Shown here: positions 10,069 through 17,805 of the stretch, one piece after another
How positions within the stretch are numbered: position 1 is the stretch's first letter
Layout of the letters: every line of letters starts with the position of its first letter
Assembly (NCBI GenBank): GCA_023264995.1
Contig: JAHFUR010000038.1
Span: 1 to 41,305, forward strand
Source: Acidimicrobiia bacterium
GTDB lineage: Bacteria > Actinomycetota > Acidimicrobiia > Acidimicrobiales > AC-14
Length of the DNA stretch: 41,305 bases
Direction of reading: 5' to 3'
Made by a program: the position numbers and the translations under genes
The notes under the pieces: generated by a model
The model's database searches: none
What the model was told of the DNA's origin: nothing
The model's input: only the letters and a program-made list of their open reading frames with translations

Positions 10069-11295
10069 TTGAAGGTCTGTGTCGTCGGTTCGGGCGGGCG
10101 CGAGCACGCGCTGAGCGTGGCGTTGGCCCGGACGGCTGACGTGGTCGTCACCCCGGGCAGCGCCGGCATTCCCCGGTCCACCGCCGCCGCGCCCGAGGAG
10201 GTCGACGCCGACCTGTTCGTCGTCGGCCCGGAGACGCCGCTGGTCGACGGCTTGGCCGACCGCTTGCGGGCGCAGGGCAAGCTCGTGTTCGGGCCGGGTG
10301 CCGACGGCGCTCGCCTCGAAGGGTCGAAGGCGTGGATGAAGGAGGTGCTCCGCGACGCCGGCGTGCCGACGGCCGGCTACGGCACCTTCACCGAGCTCGA
10401 GCCGGCGCTGGCCTTCCTGGGCACCCTGCCCGGCCGATGGGTGGTCAAGACCGACGGGCTGGCGGCCGGCAAGGGTGTGCTCGTCACCGGTTCCTACGAC
10501 GAGGCCGCGGCTGATGTGCGGGCCAAGCTCTCGGGCGAGGCCTTCGGCGACGCCGGCCGGCGGGTCGTCATCGAAGAGTGGCTCGACGGCCCGGAGCTGT
10601 CGCTCCTCTGCGTCTGCGACGGTCAGCGGGCCGTCGCCCTGGCCCCGGCCCAGGACTTCAAGCGGCTGGCCGACGGCGACGCCGGCCCCAACACCGGCGG
10701 CATGGGCGCCTACTCGCCCGTCCCCCTGGCCGGCCCCGCCGTGGTGGCCGAGGTGCTGGAGCGGGCGGTGGAGCCCACCCTGGCCGCCCTCCGGGCCCGA
10801 GGGGTCGACTACCGGGGCGTCCTCTACGCCGGCATCATGCTCACGGCTGATGGCCCGAAGGTGCTGGAGTACAACGTGCGGTTCGGCGACCCCGAGGCCC
10901 AGGTCGTCTTCCCCCGCTACGCCGGCGACCTGGCCGCCCTCTTGGCCGAAGCCGCCGCCGGCCATCTGGTCACCGAGCCGCAGTTCGACGACCGGGCCGC
11001 GGTCACCGTCGTGCTGGCCGCCGAGGGGTACCCCCGCAACCCCCGCACCGGCGACGTCATCGAGGGCCTCGACAAGGCCGACGCCCTGCCCGGCGTCAGC
11101 GTCTTCCGGGCCGGCGTGGCCCGTGACGCCGCCGGCCGCCTGGTCACCGCCGGCGGCCGAGTGCTCAACGTCACGGGCATGGGGACCGACGTGACAGCCG
11201 CTCGGGCCACGGCCTACGACGCCGTCTCGGCCATCTCGTGGCCAGGGATGCAGTACCGCACTGACATTGCAGAACGCGTGCAGTTCCCGTCGTGA
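10069..11295 (+). CDS. purD: Phosphoribosylamine-glycine ligase (GAR synthetase)
   Basis: ATP-grasp enzyme for the second step of purine synthesis, joining glycine to phosphoribosylamine. The N-terminal 'VCVVGSGGREHAL' is the family start. 'VGPETPLVDGLAD' and 'KAWMKEVLRDAGVPTAGY' follow, then the ATP-grasp elements 'VVKTDGLAAGKGVLV', 'GPELSLLCVCDG', 'NTGGMGAYSP', and the metal site 'LEYNVRFGDPEAQ'. At 408 residues it is 10-20 shorter than typical, mostly through a compact N-terminal domain. The start is TTG at 10069, three bases after the purA stop, so the two are probably co-transcribed. The stop codon lies inside an inverted repeat (11284-11328). Confidence 0.96.
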   Translation: MKVCVVGSGGREHALSVALARTADVVVTPGSAGIPRSTAAAPEEVDADLFVVGPETPLVDGLADRLRAQGKLVFGPGADGARLEGSKAWMKEVLRDAGVPTAGYGTFTELEPALAFLGTLPGRWVVKTDGLAAGKGVLVTGSYDEAAADVRAKLSGEAFGDAGRRVVIEEWLDGPELSLLCVCDGQRAVALAPAQDFKRLADGDAGPNTGGMGAYSPVPLAGPAVVAEVLERAVEPTLAALRARGVDYRGVLYAGIMLTADGPKVLEYNVRFGDPEAQVVFPRYAGDLAALLAEAAAGHLVTEPQFDDRAAVTVVLAAEGYPRNPRTGDVIEGLDKADALPGVSVFRAGVARDAAGRLVTAGGRVLNVTGMGTDVTAARATAYDAVSAISWPGMQYRTDIAERVQFPS

Positions 11296-11328
11296 AATCG
11301 TCGATTTCGGCCCGGATCACGACGGGAA
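11284..11328. promoter_or_regulatory. Intercistronic nested hairpin between purD and purE
   Basis: A perfect 12-bp inverted repeat (11284-11295 with 11317-11328) includes the purD stop codon. Inside its loop is a second perfect inverted repeat, GAAATC / GATTTC at 11294-11308, which shares two bases with the left arm. There is no U tract. The location suggests an attenuator, partial terminator or RNA-stability element setting purE level relative to purD; its action is inferred. Confidence 0.6.
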
Positions 11329-11350
11329 GCGCACAAAACGGGAGGAACAC

Positions 11351-11791
11351 ATGAAGGTCGCAGTCCTGATGGGGTCGCCGAACGACCAGCCCAAGATGGC
11401 GCCGGCCACGGCCACGCTCGGCGAGTTCGGCGTGGAGGCCGACGAGCGGGTCATGTCGGCCCACCGCACGCCGGCGGCGGTCGCCGAGTTCGCCCGCGCC
11501 GCCCGCGAGAACGGGTACGCCGCCATCATCTGTGGCGCCGGCATGGCCGCCCACCTGGCCGGGGCAGTGGCGGCCAACACCACCCTGCCGGTGGTCGGCG
11601 TCCCCCTCTCGGGCGGGGCGCTCAACGGGGTCGACGCCCTGTACGCCACCGTCCAGATGCCCCGGGGCATCCCGGTGGCCACCGTCGCCATCGACGGGGC
11701 GGTCAACGCCGCCCTGCTGGTCGTGCAGATGCTGGCCATCACCGACGCCGGCCTGGCCCGCCGGCTCGACGAGCGGCGCGCCTCGGCGTGA
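11351..11791 (+). CDS. purE: N5-carboxyaminoimidazole ribonucleotide mutase
   Basis: Class I PurE moves the carboxyl group of N5-CAIR to C4 to give CAIR. It has 146 residues. 'SAHRTP' is the class I active-site motif, 'ICGAGMAAHLAG' is the conserved glycine-rich loop, and 'VQMPRGIPVATVAI' is the class I C-terminal core. Two deviations stand out: the phosphate loop reads 'GSPND' where most have GSxSD, and the glycine-rich loop has Met in place of a Gly. ATG at 11351 follows GGAGG at 11341. Class I PurE needs PurK, which is absent from this window. It overlaps purB by four bases. Confidence 0.94.
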   Translation: MKVAVLMGSPNDQPKMAPATATLGEFGVEADERVMSAHRTPAAVAEFARAARENGYAAIICGAGMAAHLAGAVAANTTLPVVGVPLSGGALNGVDALYATVQMPRGIPVATVAIDGAVNAALLVVQMLAITDAGLARRLDERRASA

Positions 11792-13206
11792 TCCCCGACG
11801 TGCTGGCGTCGAGGTACGCCTCAACCGACCTGGTCGACCTGTGGTCGCCGGCAGCCAAGGTGGTGCTCGAACGGCAGCTCTGGATCGCCGTGCTCAAGGC
11901 CCAGCGCGACCTCGGGGTCGACGTGCCGGCGGGCGTGGTCGAGGCCTACGAAGCCGTCGTCGACCAGGTGGACCTGGCCTCCATCGAGGCCCGGGAGCGG
12001 GTCACCCGCCACGACGTGAAGGCCCGCATCGAGGAGTTCTGCGCCCTCGCCGGCCACGAGCACATCCACAAGGCCATGACGTCGCGGGATCTGACCGAGA
12101 ACGTCGAGCAGCTCCAGGTCGTCCGCTCGCTGCGCCTGGTCCGCGACCGGATGGTCGCCGCCGTCGGCCGCCTGGGCCGGCTGGCCGGCGAGCACGCCGA
12201 GCTGGTCATGGTCGGCCGCTCGCACAACGTGGCCGCCCAGGTCACCACCCTCGGCAAGCGCTTCGCCAGCGCCGGCGCCGAGCTGCTCGTGGCCCTCGAC
12301 CGGGTCGACGACCTCCTGGCCCGCTACCCCCTCCGCGGCATCACCGGGCCGATGGGCACGGCCCAGGACCAGCTCGACCTCCTCGGCGGCGACGCGGTCA
12401 AGTTGGCCGCGCTCCAGGACAGCGTGGCCCGCCACCTCGGCTTCGACCAGGCCCTTGGGTCCACCGGGCAGATCTACCCCCGGTCCCTCGACCTCGACGT
12501 GGTGTCCGCGCTCGTCCAGGCCGCGGCTGCCCCGTCGTCGCTGGCCACCACGTTGCGGCTGATGGCCGGCCACGAGCTGGTCACCGAGGGCTTCGCCGCC
12601 GGCCAGGTCGGCTCCTCGGCCATGCCCCACAAGATGAACGCCCGCACCTGCGAGCGGGTCAACGGGCTCAACGTGGTGCTCGCCGGCCACCTGGCCATGG
12701 TCGCCGGCATGAGCGGCCACCAGTGGAACGAGGGCGACGTGTCTGACTCGGTCGTCCGGCGGGTGGCGCTCCCGGGGGCGTTCTTCGCCATCGACGGCCT
12801 CTACCAGGGCTTTCTCACTGTGCTCGACGAGCTGGCCCCGTTCCCGGCGGTCATCGAGTCCGAACTGGCCCGCGACCTGCCGTTCCTGGCCACCACCAAG
12901 GTGCTCATGGCCGCGGTGCGGGCCGGCGTCGGCCGGGAGCAGGCCCACGCCGTGGTGAAAGAGCACGCGGTGGCGGCGGCCCTGGCCCGGCGGGAGAAGG
13001 GACCGGCTGGCGGCGACCTCCTGGCCCGCCTGGCGGCCGACGAGCGCCTCCACCTGACCGAGGACGACCTGCGGGCCGCTGTCGCCGACCCGATCACGTT
13101 CACCGGTGCGGCCACCGCCCAGGTGGCGGCCTTCGTGGCCCGCGCCGGGGAGCTGGCCGCCGCCAACCCGGAGGCGGCGACCTACCGTCCGGAGCCCATC
13201 CTGTGA
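11788..13206 (+). CDS. purB: Adenylosuccinate lyase
   Basis: Fumarase/aspartase superfamily enzyme that removes fumarate in two steps: SAICAR to AICAR, and adenylosuccinate to AMP. It has 472 residues. The substrate motif 'TSRDLTENVEQLQ' lies near residue 93. 'VGRSHNVAAQVTTLGKRF' carries the histidine region (about 150-170). The superfamily signature 'GSSAMPHKMNA' (near 275) holds the flexible catalytic Ser loop. A helical C-terminal domain follows. The GTG start at 11788 overlaps the purE stop (GTGA), indicating coupled translation. It serves both the IMP branch here and the purA step upstream, which fits their shared cluster. Confidence 0.96.
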   Translation: MIPDVLASRYASTDLVDLWSPAAKVVLERQLWIAVLKAQRDLGVDVPAGVVEAYEAVVDQVDLASIEARERVTRHDVKARIEEFCALAGHEHIHKAMTSRDLTENVEQLQVVRSLRLVRDRMVAAVGRLGRLAGEHAELVMVGRSHNVAAQVTTLGKRFASAGAELLVALDRVDDLLARYPLRGITGPMGTAQDQLDLLGGDAVKLAALQDSVARHLGFDQALGSTGQIYPRSLDLDVVSALVQAAAAPSSLATTLRLMAGHELVTEGFAAGQVGSSAMPHKMNARTCERVNGLNVVLAGHLAMVAGMSGHQWNEGDVSDSVVRRVALPGAFFAIDGLYQGFLTVLDELAPFPAVIESELARDLPFLATTKVLMAAVRAGVGREQAHAVVKEHAVAAALARREKGPAGGDLLARLAADERLHLTEDDLRAAVADPITFTGAATAQVAAFVARAGELAAANPEAATYRPEPIL

Positions 13207-13222
13207 TTGCTAGGTTCAGCGG

Positions 13223-14074
13223 GTGAACCTCCTCTACTCCGGCAAGGTCCGCGACATCTACGACGCTGGCGACGACCGCCTGCTGATGGTGACCTCGGAC
13301 CGCATCTCCGCGTTCGACGTGGTGCTCGACCAGCCCATCCCCCACAAGGGCCGGGTCCTGACCGCGCTCACCGAGTTCTGGCTCGGCCAGATGGCCGACA
13401 TCGTCCCCAACCACCTCGTCTCGGTCGACGGGGCGTCGATGCTCGTCCGCAAGGCCGAGATGCTCCCGATCGAATGCATCGTGCGGGGCTTCCTGTCGGG
13501 CTCGGCCTGGAAGGAGTACACCGAGAAGGGCACGGTCCACGGCATGCCCCTGCCCGCCGGCCTGCGCCAGTCCGAGCAGCTCCCCGACCCGATCTTCACA
13601 CCGTCCACCAAGGCCGCCATCGGCGACCACGACGAGAACATCTCCTTCGACCAGGCCGTGGCCCTGGTGGGAGCAGAGGTGGCCGCCGAGGCCGGCGCCA
13701 TCAGCCTCCGCGTGTACGAGCGGGCCGCGGCCCGGGCCGCGGCCGCCGGCATCATCATCGCCGACACCAAGTTCGAGCTGGGCTGGATCGACGGCAAGCT
13801 GGCCCTGTGCGACGAGGTCCTCACGCCTGACTCGTCGCGGTTCTGGGAGGCCTCGGCCTGGGAGCCGGGCACCACGCCGGCCTCGTTCGACAAGCAGCCG
13901 GTGCGCGACTGGCTCGAGTCGACCGGCTGGGACAAGACGCCGCCGGCGCCGGCGCTCCCGCCGGAGGTGGTCGAGGCCACGTCCGAACGGTATGTGGCGG
14001 CCTACGAGCGCCTCACCGGGCTGCCCTTTTTCCCGGATGGCGGTGACCGCTCGCCGGCCGCCGTGGCAGGGTGA
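13223..14074 (+). CDS. purC: SAICAR synthetase
   Basis: Joins aspartate to CAIR using ATP to form SAICAR. It has 283 residues. The N-terminus 'LLYSGKVRDIYDAGDDRLLMVTSDRISAFD' carries the nucleotide-binding family signature (quoted in part: 'GKVRDIYD', 'SDRISAFD'). 'ECIVRGFLSGSAWKEY' binds substrate, and 'IIIADTKFELGW' and 'DEVLTPDSSRFW' are the conserved C-terminal motifs. This is the longer, eukaryote/actinobacterial-like form, not the roughly 240-residue E. coli form. Start is GTG at 13223 with a weak ribosome site, 16 bases after purB. Its stop overlaps a possible early GTG of purS. Confidence 0.96.
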   Translation: MNLLYSGKVRDIYDAGDDRLLMVTSDRISAFDVVLDQPIPHKGRVLTALTEFWLGQMADIVPNHLVSVDGASMLVRKAEMLPIECIVRGFLSGSAWKEYTEKGTVHGMPLPAGLRQSEQLPDPIFTPSTKAAIGDHDENISFDQAVALVGAEVAAEAGAISLRVYERAAARAAAAGIIIADTKFELGWIDGKLALCDEVLTPDSSRFWEASAWEPGTTPASFDKQPVRDWLESTGWDKTPPAPALPPEVVEATSERYVAAYERLTGLPFFPDGGDRSPAAVAG

Positions 14075-14079
14075 CAGGT

Positions 14080-14325
14080 ATGCGCTTCCCGGTTCTCGTC
14101 GAAGTCCGCCTACGGCCCGGTATCGCCGACCCCCAGGGGGCCACCATCCAGCGGGCGCTCCCCGCCCTGGGTTACGAGGGTGTGGCCGAGGTGCGGGTCG
14201 GCAAGGCCATCCGGTTCAGCGTGGAGGCGGCCGACGAGGCCGCGGCCCGAGTGCAGGTCGACGAGCTGTGCCAGCGCCTCCTGGCCAACCCGGTCATCGA
14301 GGATACGGCGGTGACGATCGGATGA
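14080..14325 (+). CDS. purS: FGAM synthetase subunit PurS
   Basis: Small dimeric scaffold that brings PurQ and the small PurL together in the three-part FGAM synthetase. With ATG at 14080 it has 81 residues, normal for PurS. The family pattern is 'VLVEVRLRPGIADPQGATIQRALPALGY', with 'DPQG' and 'LGY' as hallmarks, followed by 'VRVGKAIRF' and a C-terminal 'LLANPVIEDTAV'. GTG at 14071 is also in frame and would overlap the purC stop; the ATG gives the more usual N-terminus and follows GGCAGG at 14065-14070. It overlaps purQ by four bases, fitting equal production of the subunits. Confidence 0.95.
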   Translation: MRFPVLVEVRLRPGIADPQGATIQRALPALGYEGVAEVRVGKAIRFSVEAADEAAARVQVDELCQRLLANPVIEDTAVTIG

Positions 14326-15002
14326 CCACCCGTGTCGGCGTGGTGGTGTTCCCCGGCTCCAACTGCGAGCACGACGTGGCCGAAGCCCTCGCCGGCCTGG
14401 GCGCGGAGGCCGAGCTCGTCTGGCATGCCGACACCGACCTGGGCGATGTCGACGCCGTCGTCCTCCCCGGGGGGTTCGCCCATGGCGACTATCTCCGGCC
14501 GGGTGCGATCGCCCGCTTCAGCCCGATCATGGCGTCGGTCGGCGCATTTGCCGCCGCCGGCGGGCCGGTTCTTGGCATCTGTAACGGCTTCCAGGTCCTC
14601 ACTGAAGCCGGTCTCCTCCCCGGCGCGCTGCAGAAGAACCAAGGATCCCGGTTCTTGTGTGCCCCCGCCGACCTGGTCGTCGCCAGCGCTGAATCGGCCC
14701 TCACGTCGGGCACGGCGGTCGGCGACGTACTTCGGCTCCCGATCAACCACTTCGAAGGCAACTACACCTGCTCGGCCGAGGTTCTCGCCGAATTGCGGGC
14801 CGAGGAACGCGTCGTGCTCCGATATGTGGACAACCCCAACGGTTCCGTCGATGACATCGCCGGCGTGTGCTCGGCCGAGCGCAATGTCGTCGGGTTGATG
14901 CCCCACCCGGAACGGGCCTGCGACCCGCTGCTCGGCTCCGACGACGGCCGCCGCCTCCTCGGCTCGCTGCTGGCGTGGGCCGCCGGGCGGCTGCCCGTCT
15001 AG
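14322..15002 (+). CDS. purQ: FGAM synthetase glutaminase subunit PurQ
   Basis: Class I glutamine amidotransferase that frees ammonia from glutamine and passes it to PurL. It has 226 residues. The oxyanion and nucleophile region 'VLGICNGFQVL' puts the catalytic Cys at residue 87. The N-terminal 'VVVFPGSNCEHD' and 'VLPGGFAHGDYLRPG' are PurQ-specific, and the catalytic His-Glu pair is in 'GLMPHPERA' near the C-terminus. ATG at 14322 overlaps the purS stop. Base usage in the second half is a little less GC-rich than the neighbouring pur genes. The 3' end overlaps the antisense orphan gene by four bases. Confidence 0.96.
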   Translation: MTTRVGVVVFPGSNCEHDVAEALAGLGAEAELVWHADTDLGDVDAVVLPGGFAHGDYLRPGAIARFSPIMASVGAFAAAGGPVLGICNGFQVLTEAGLLPGALQKNQGSRFLCAPADLVVASAESALTSGTAVGDVLRLPINHFEGNYTCSAEVLAELRAEERVVLRYVDNPNGSVDDIAGVCSAERNVVGLMPHPERACDPLLGSDDGRRLLGSLLAWAAGRLPV

Positions 15003-15469
15003 CTCTCCGAGCCCCGCCTCACGCCGGCCCGGCGCAGGACGGCGGGGTCGACCCCGAGCTGGCGCCACGCCGCGTAGGTGATGCCCTTCCGGGCTCCGTA
15101 CGGCGCGGCGGCGGCAACGAACTCGTCCTCCAAGCCCTGGGTGTCGACCGTATTGTCGGACGCGGCCAGCTCCTCCTCCAAGTTCATTCGTTCCTGGACG
15201 AGGTGCAAGCGGGTCAGCGCATCCGCCTCGGGCAGCTTCTCAATGATCACGGCAAGGCGCTTCTCAACTGACTCAGAGGTGCGCTTACGGCCCCGCTTGG
15301 GCTTATGGGCCTCCAGGGCCTCAAGATAGCGGCGCACCGCCCTTCCCTGCTCCCGCCCTTCAGCCAGGGCCGCCTTGTGGGAATCGGACATTGGAGTACG
15401 CGACGACGTCTTCGCTGTCGACTCCGCCGTAGAAGGCACTGACTTTGAGGGAACCGCTTTTGCAGCCAT
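14999..15469 (-). CDS. Conserved actinobacterial-type protein of unknown function, antisense within the pur cluster
   Basis: 156 residues. The first 30 are a low-complexity tail of Ala, Lys, Ser, Thr and Pro. Then comes a helical, charged core: 'SDSHKAALAEGREQGRAVRRYLEAL', 'KPKRGRKRTSESVEKRL', and a likely coiled coil in 'LHLVQERMNLEEEL' at about 95-110. The C-terminus has 'KGITYAAWRQLGVDPAVLRRAG', which resembles a recurring ending in small actinobacterial proteins I have seen but cannot name. The basic tail and AT-hook-like 'KRGRK' suggest a nucleic-acid-binding protein; that is inference. ATG at 15469 is the first Met of the frame. DNA here has lower GC than the pur genes on both sides. 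It reads against purQ and purL, with 93 bases between its start and the purL start. Confidence 0.75.
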   Translation of the reverse strand: MAAKAVPSKSVPSTAESTAKTSSRTPMSDSHKAALAEGREQGRAVRRYLEALEAHKPKRGRKRTSESVEKRLAVIIEKLPEADALTRLHLVQERMNLEEELAASDNTVDTQGLEDEFVAAAAPYGARKGITYAAWRQLGVDPAVLRRAGVRRGSES

Positions 15470-15562
15470 TTCCGATATTCTGGTCCGAAGGAGGCGCGAT
15501 TTCAAGTCAATGCACTCGTCCGGAGTTATCCGGTCGGGCTCGCATCCGATACGTTGCCGGGT

Positions 15563-17782
15563 ATGCCGCTTGCCCTCCACCGGGAGCTGGGCCTCACTGA
15601 CGACGAAGCAGAGGCCATCACCGGCCTCCTCGGCCGGCCGGCCAACGACCTCGAGCTGGCCATGTACGCCGTCATGTGGTCCGAGCACTGCTCGTACAAG
15701 TCGTCCCGGGTCCACCTCGGCCGCCTCCCCTTCACCGCCCCGTGGGTCCTCGCCGGCTTCGGCGAGAACGCCGGCGTGGTCGACGTGGGTGACGGGCTCG
15801 CCGTCGCCCTGCGCATCGAGAGCCACAACCACCCGTCGGCCATCGAGCCCTACCAGGGCGCGGCCACCGGTGTCGGCGGCATCATCCGCGACATCTTCAC
15901 CATGGGCGCCCGGCCCATCGCCCTCCTCGACTCGCTCCACTTCGGCCCCCTCGACAACCCTCGGAACCGGTGGGTCATGGAGGGCGTGGTCAGCGGGGTG
16001 TCGGGCTACGGCAACTCGGTCGGCGTACCCACCGTCGGCGGGGAGCTGTCCGTCCGTCCCTGCTTCACCGGCAACCCCCTCGTCAACGTCGCCTGCATCG
16101 GGCTTATGCGCCATGAACGCCTGGTGCTGGCCCGGGCCGAGGGCGTCGGCAACCTGGCCGTGCTCCTGGGCTCGTCGACCGGCCGAGACGGCATCGGCGG
16201 CGTGAGCGTGCTGGCGTCGGCCGAGTTCTCCGACGGCGACGAAGCCAAGCGCCCGAGCGTGCAGGTCGGCGACCCCTTCGAGGAGAAGCGCCTCATCGAG
16301 GCCTGCCTGGCCCTCTTCGACGCCGACCTGGTCGTCGGCATCCAGGACCTCGGCGGCGCCGGCCTGTGCTGCGCCACCAGCGAGATCGCGGCCAACGGCG
16401 GCCTGGGCATGGATGTCGACGTGCGCACCGTCCCGCTGCGCGAGCAGGGAATGGTGCCGGCGGAGATCATGACCAGCGAATCCCAGGAGCGCATGCTGGC
16501 CATCGTCGAGCCGGGCGACCTCGACGCCGTGCTGGCCGTGTGCCGGCGGTGGGAGGTGCAGGCCACCGTGGTCGGCACCGTCACCACCGGCGGCCGCCTC
16601 CGCATCCTCGATGGCCCGGCCGGCCCTGGCTCGACCAGCATCGTCTTGGCCGACGTACCGGCCGCCACCCTGCACGACGACGCCCCCCGCTACCGCCGGC
16701 CGTTGGCGGCGCCGGCCGACCTCGCCGCCCGCCGGGCCGACGACCCGGCCCACCTGCCGGAGCCGGCCGACTGCGGGCCGGCGGTCCTGGAGATGCTGGC
16801 CGACACGTCATGGGTCTGGAGCCAGTACGACCACCAGCTCTTCCTGAACACCGTCGAGGGCCCCGGTGGCGATGCCGCCATCCTCAGGGTCAAGGCCCCC
16901 GGCCTCCCCGCCTCGCGGCGGGGCCTGGCCCTGACCACGGACAGCAACAGCCGCTGGTGCGCCCTCGACCCCCGGGCCGGCACCGCGCTGCTCCTGGCCG
17001 AGGGCGTGCTCAACGTGGCGTGCGTCGGGGCCCGGCCGCTGGCCGTCGTCAACTGCCTCAACTTCGGCAACCCGGAGCACCCCGAGGTCATGTGGCAGCT
17101 CTCCGAGGCCGTCGACGGCCTGGCTGACACCTGCCGGGCCATGGGCCTCCCCGTCGTCGGCGGCAACGTGAGCCTGTACAACTCCTCCGACGGGGCCGAC
17201 ATCGACCCCACCCCGGTCATCGGCGTCCTCGGCGTGATCGACGAGCTGGTCCGCCGCCCGCCGGGCGCCGGCCTGACCGAGGGCGGCCACCTCCTCCTCC
17301 TCGGCCCCACCGCCGGCGCCGGCGCCCTGGCCGGGTCGCGATGGGCCGAGACGGCCCATGGGCACCGGGGCGGGGCGCTGCCGGTGCTCGACGTCGAAGC
17401 CCACCTCGCCGTCTGCGACGTGGTGCGCGACCTGGTCACCGACAGCCTGGTCGACGGCGTCCACGATGTGAGCGACGGCGGGCTCGCTCTGGCGCTGGCC
17501 GAGATGGCCGTGCGGACAGGCGTCGGCTTCGACGTCGTTGTTGAGGCCGGCCATGCCGGCCTGTTCTCCGAGAGCCCGTCCCGGGTCGTCGTCTGCGTGC
17601 CGCGTGCGCATGTGGCTGACGTCACCCGGCGAGCTGGCGAGGCCGGCGTCGCCGTCACGCCACTCGGTCATGCCGGAGGCGACCGGCTGGTGGTGGCCGG
17701 GCTGGTCGACGTGGCCGTGCCCGAGGCGGTCGCCACCTGGACCGGCTCGCTCCCCGCCAAGCTCCAGTTGACCGGCATCTGA
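15563..17782 (+). CDS. purL: FGAM synthetase large subunit PurL (small type)
   Basis: ATP-dependent amidation of FGAR to FGAM using ammonia from PurQ. At 739 residues it is the small PurL that needs PurS and PurQ. Family elements in order: 'MWSEHCSYKSSR' (about 38), 'GDGLAVALRIESHNHPSAIEPYQGAATGVGGIIRD' (quoted core 'ESHNHPSAIEP'), 'QDLGGAGLCCATSEIA', 'TSESQERMLAIV', then the second half with 'GGNVSLYN' and 'HDVSDGGLALALAEMA'. The two-fold pseudo-repeat of the AIRS fold is evident. ATG at 15563 is preferred to the in-frame TTG at 15554; neither has a good ribosome site. The antisense orphan separates it from purQ, so it probably needs its own promoter at 15470-15560. Confidence 0.96.
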   Translation: MPLALHRELGLTDDEAEAITGLLGRPANDLELAMYAVMWSEHCSYKSSRVHLGRLPFTAPWVLAGFGENAGVVDVGDGLAVALRIESHNHPSAIEPYQGAATGVGGIIRDIFTMGARPIALLDSLHFGPLDNPRNRWVMEGVVSGVSGYGNSVGVPTVGGELSVRPCFTGNPLVNVACIGLMRHERLVLARAEGVGNLAVLLGSSTGRDGIGGVSVLASAEFSDGDEAKRPSVQVGDPFEEKRLIEACLALFDADLVVGIQDLGGAGLCCATSEIAANGGLGMDVDVRTVPLREQGMVPAEIMTSESQERMLAIVEPGDLDAVLAVCRRWEVQATVVGTVTTGGRLRILDGPAGPGSTSIVLADVPAATLHDDAPRYRRPLAAPADLAARRADDPAHLPEPADCGPAVLEMLADTSWVWSQYDHQLFLNTVEGPGGDAAILRVKAPGLPASRRGLALTTDSNSRWCALDPRAGTALLLAEGVLNVACVGARPLAVVNCLNFGNPEHPEVMWQLSEAVDGLADTCRAMGLPVVGGNVSLYNSSDGADIDPTPVIGVLGVIDELVRRPPGAGLTEGGHLLLLGPTAGAGALAGSRWAETAHGHRGGALPVLDVEAHLAVCDVVRDLVTDSLVDGVHDVSDGGLALALAEMAVRTGVGFDVVVEAGHAGLFSESPSRVVVCVPRAHVADVTRRAGEAGVAVTPLGHAGGDRLVVAGLVDVAVPEAVATWTGSLPAKLQLTGI

Positions 17783-17805
17783 CAGCCCTGTGGGAAGATA
17801 AGCCA

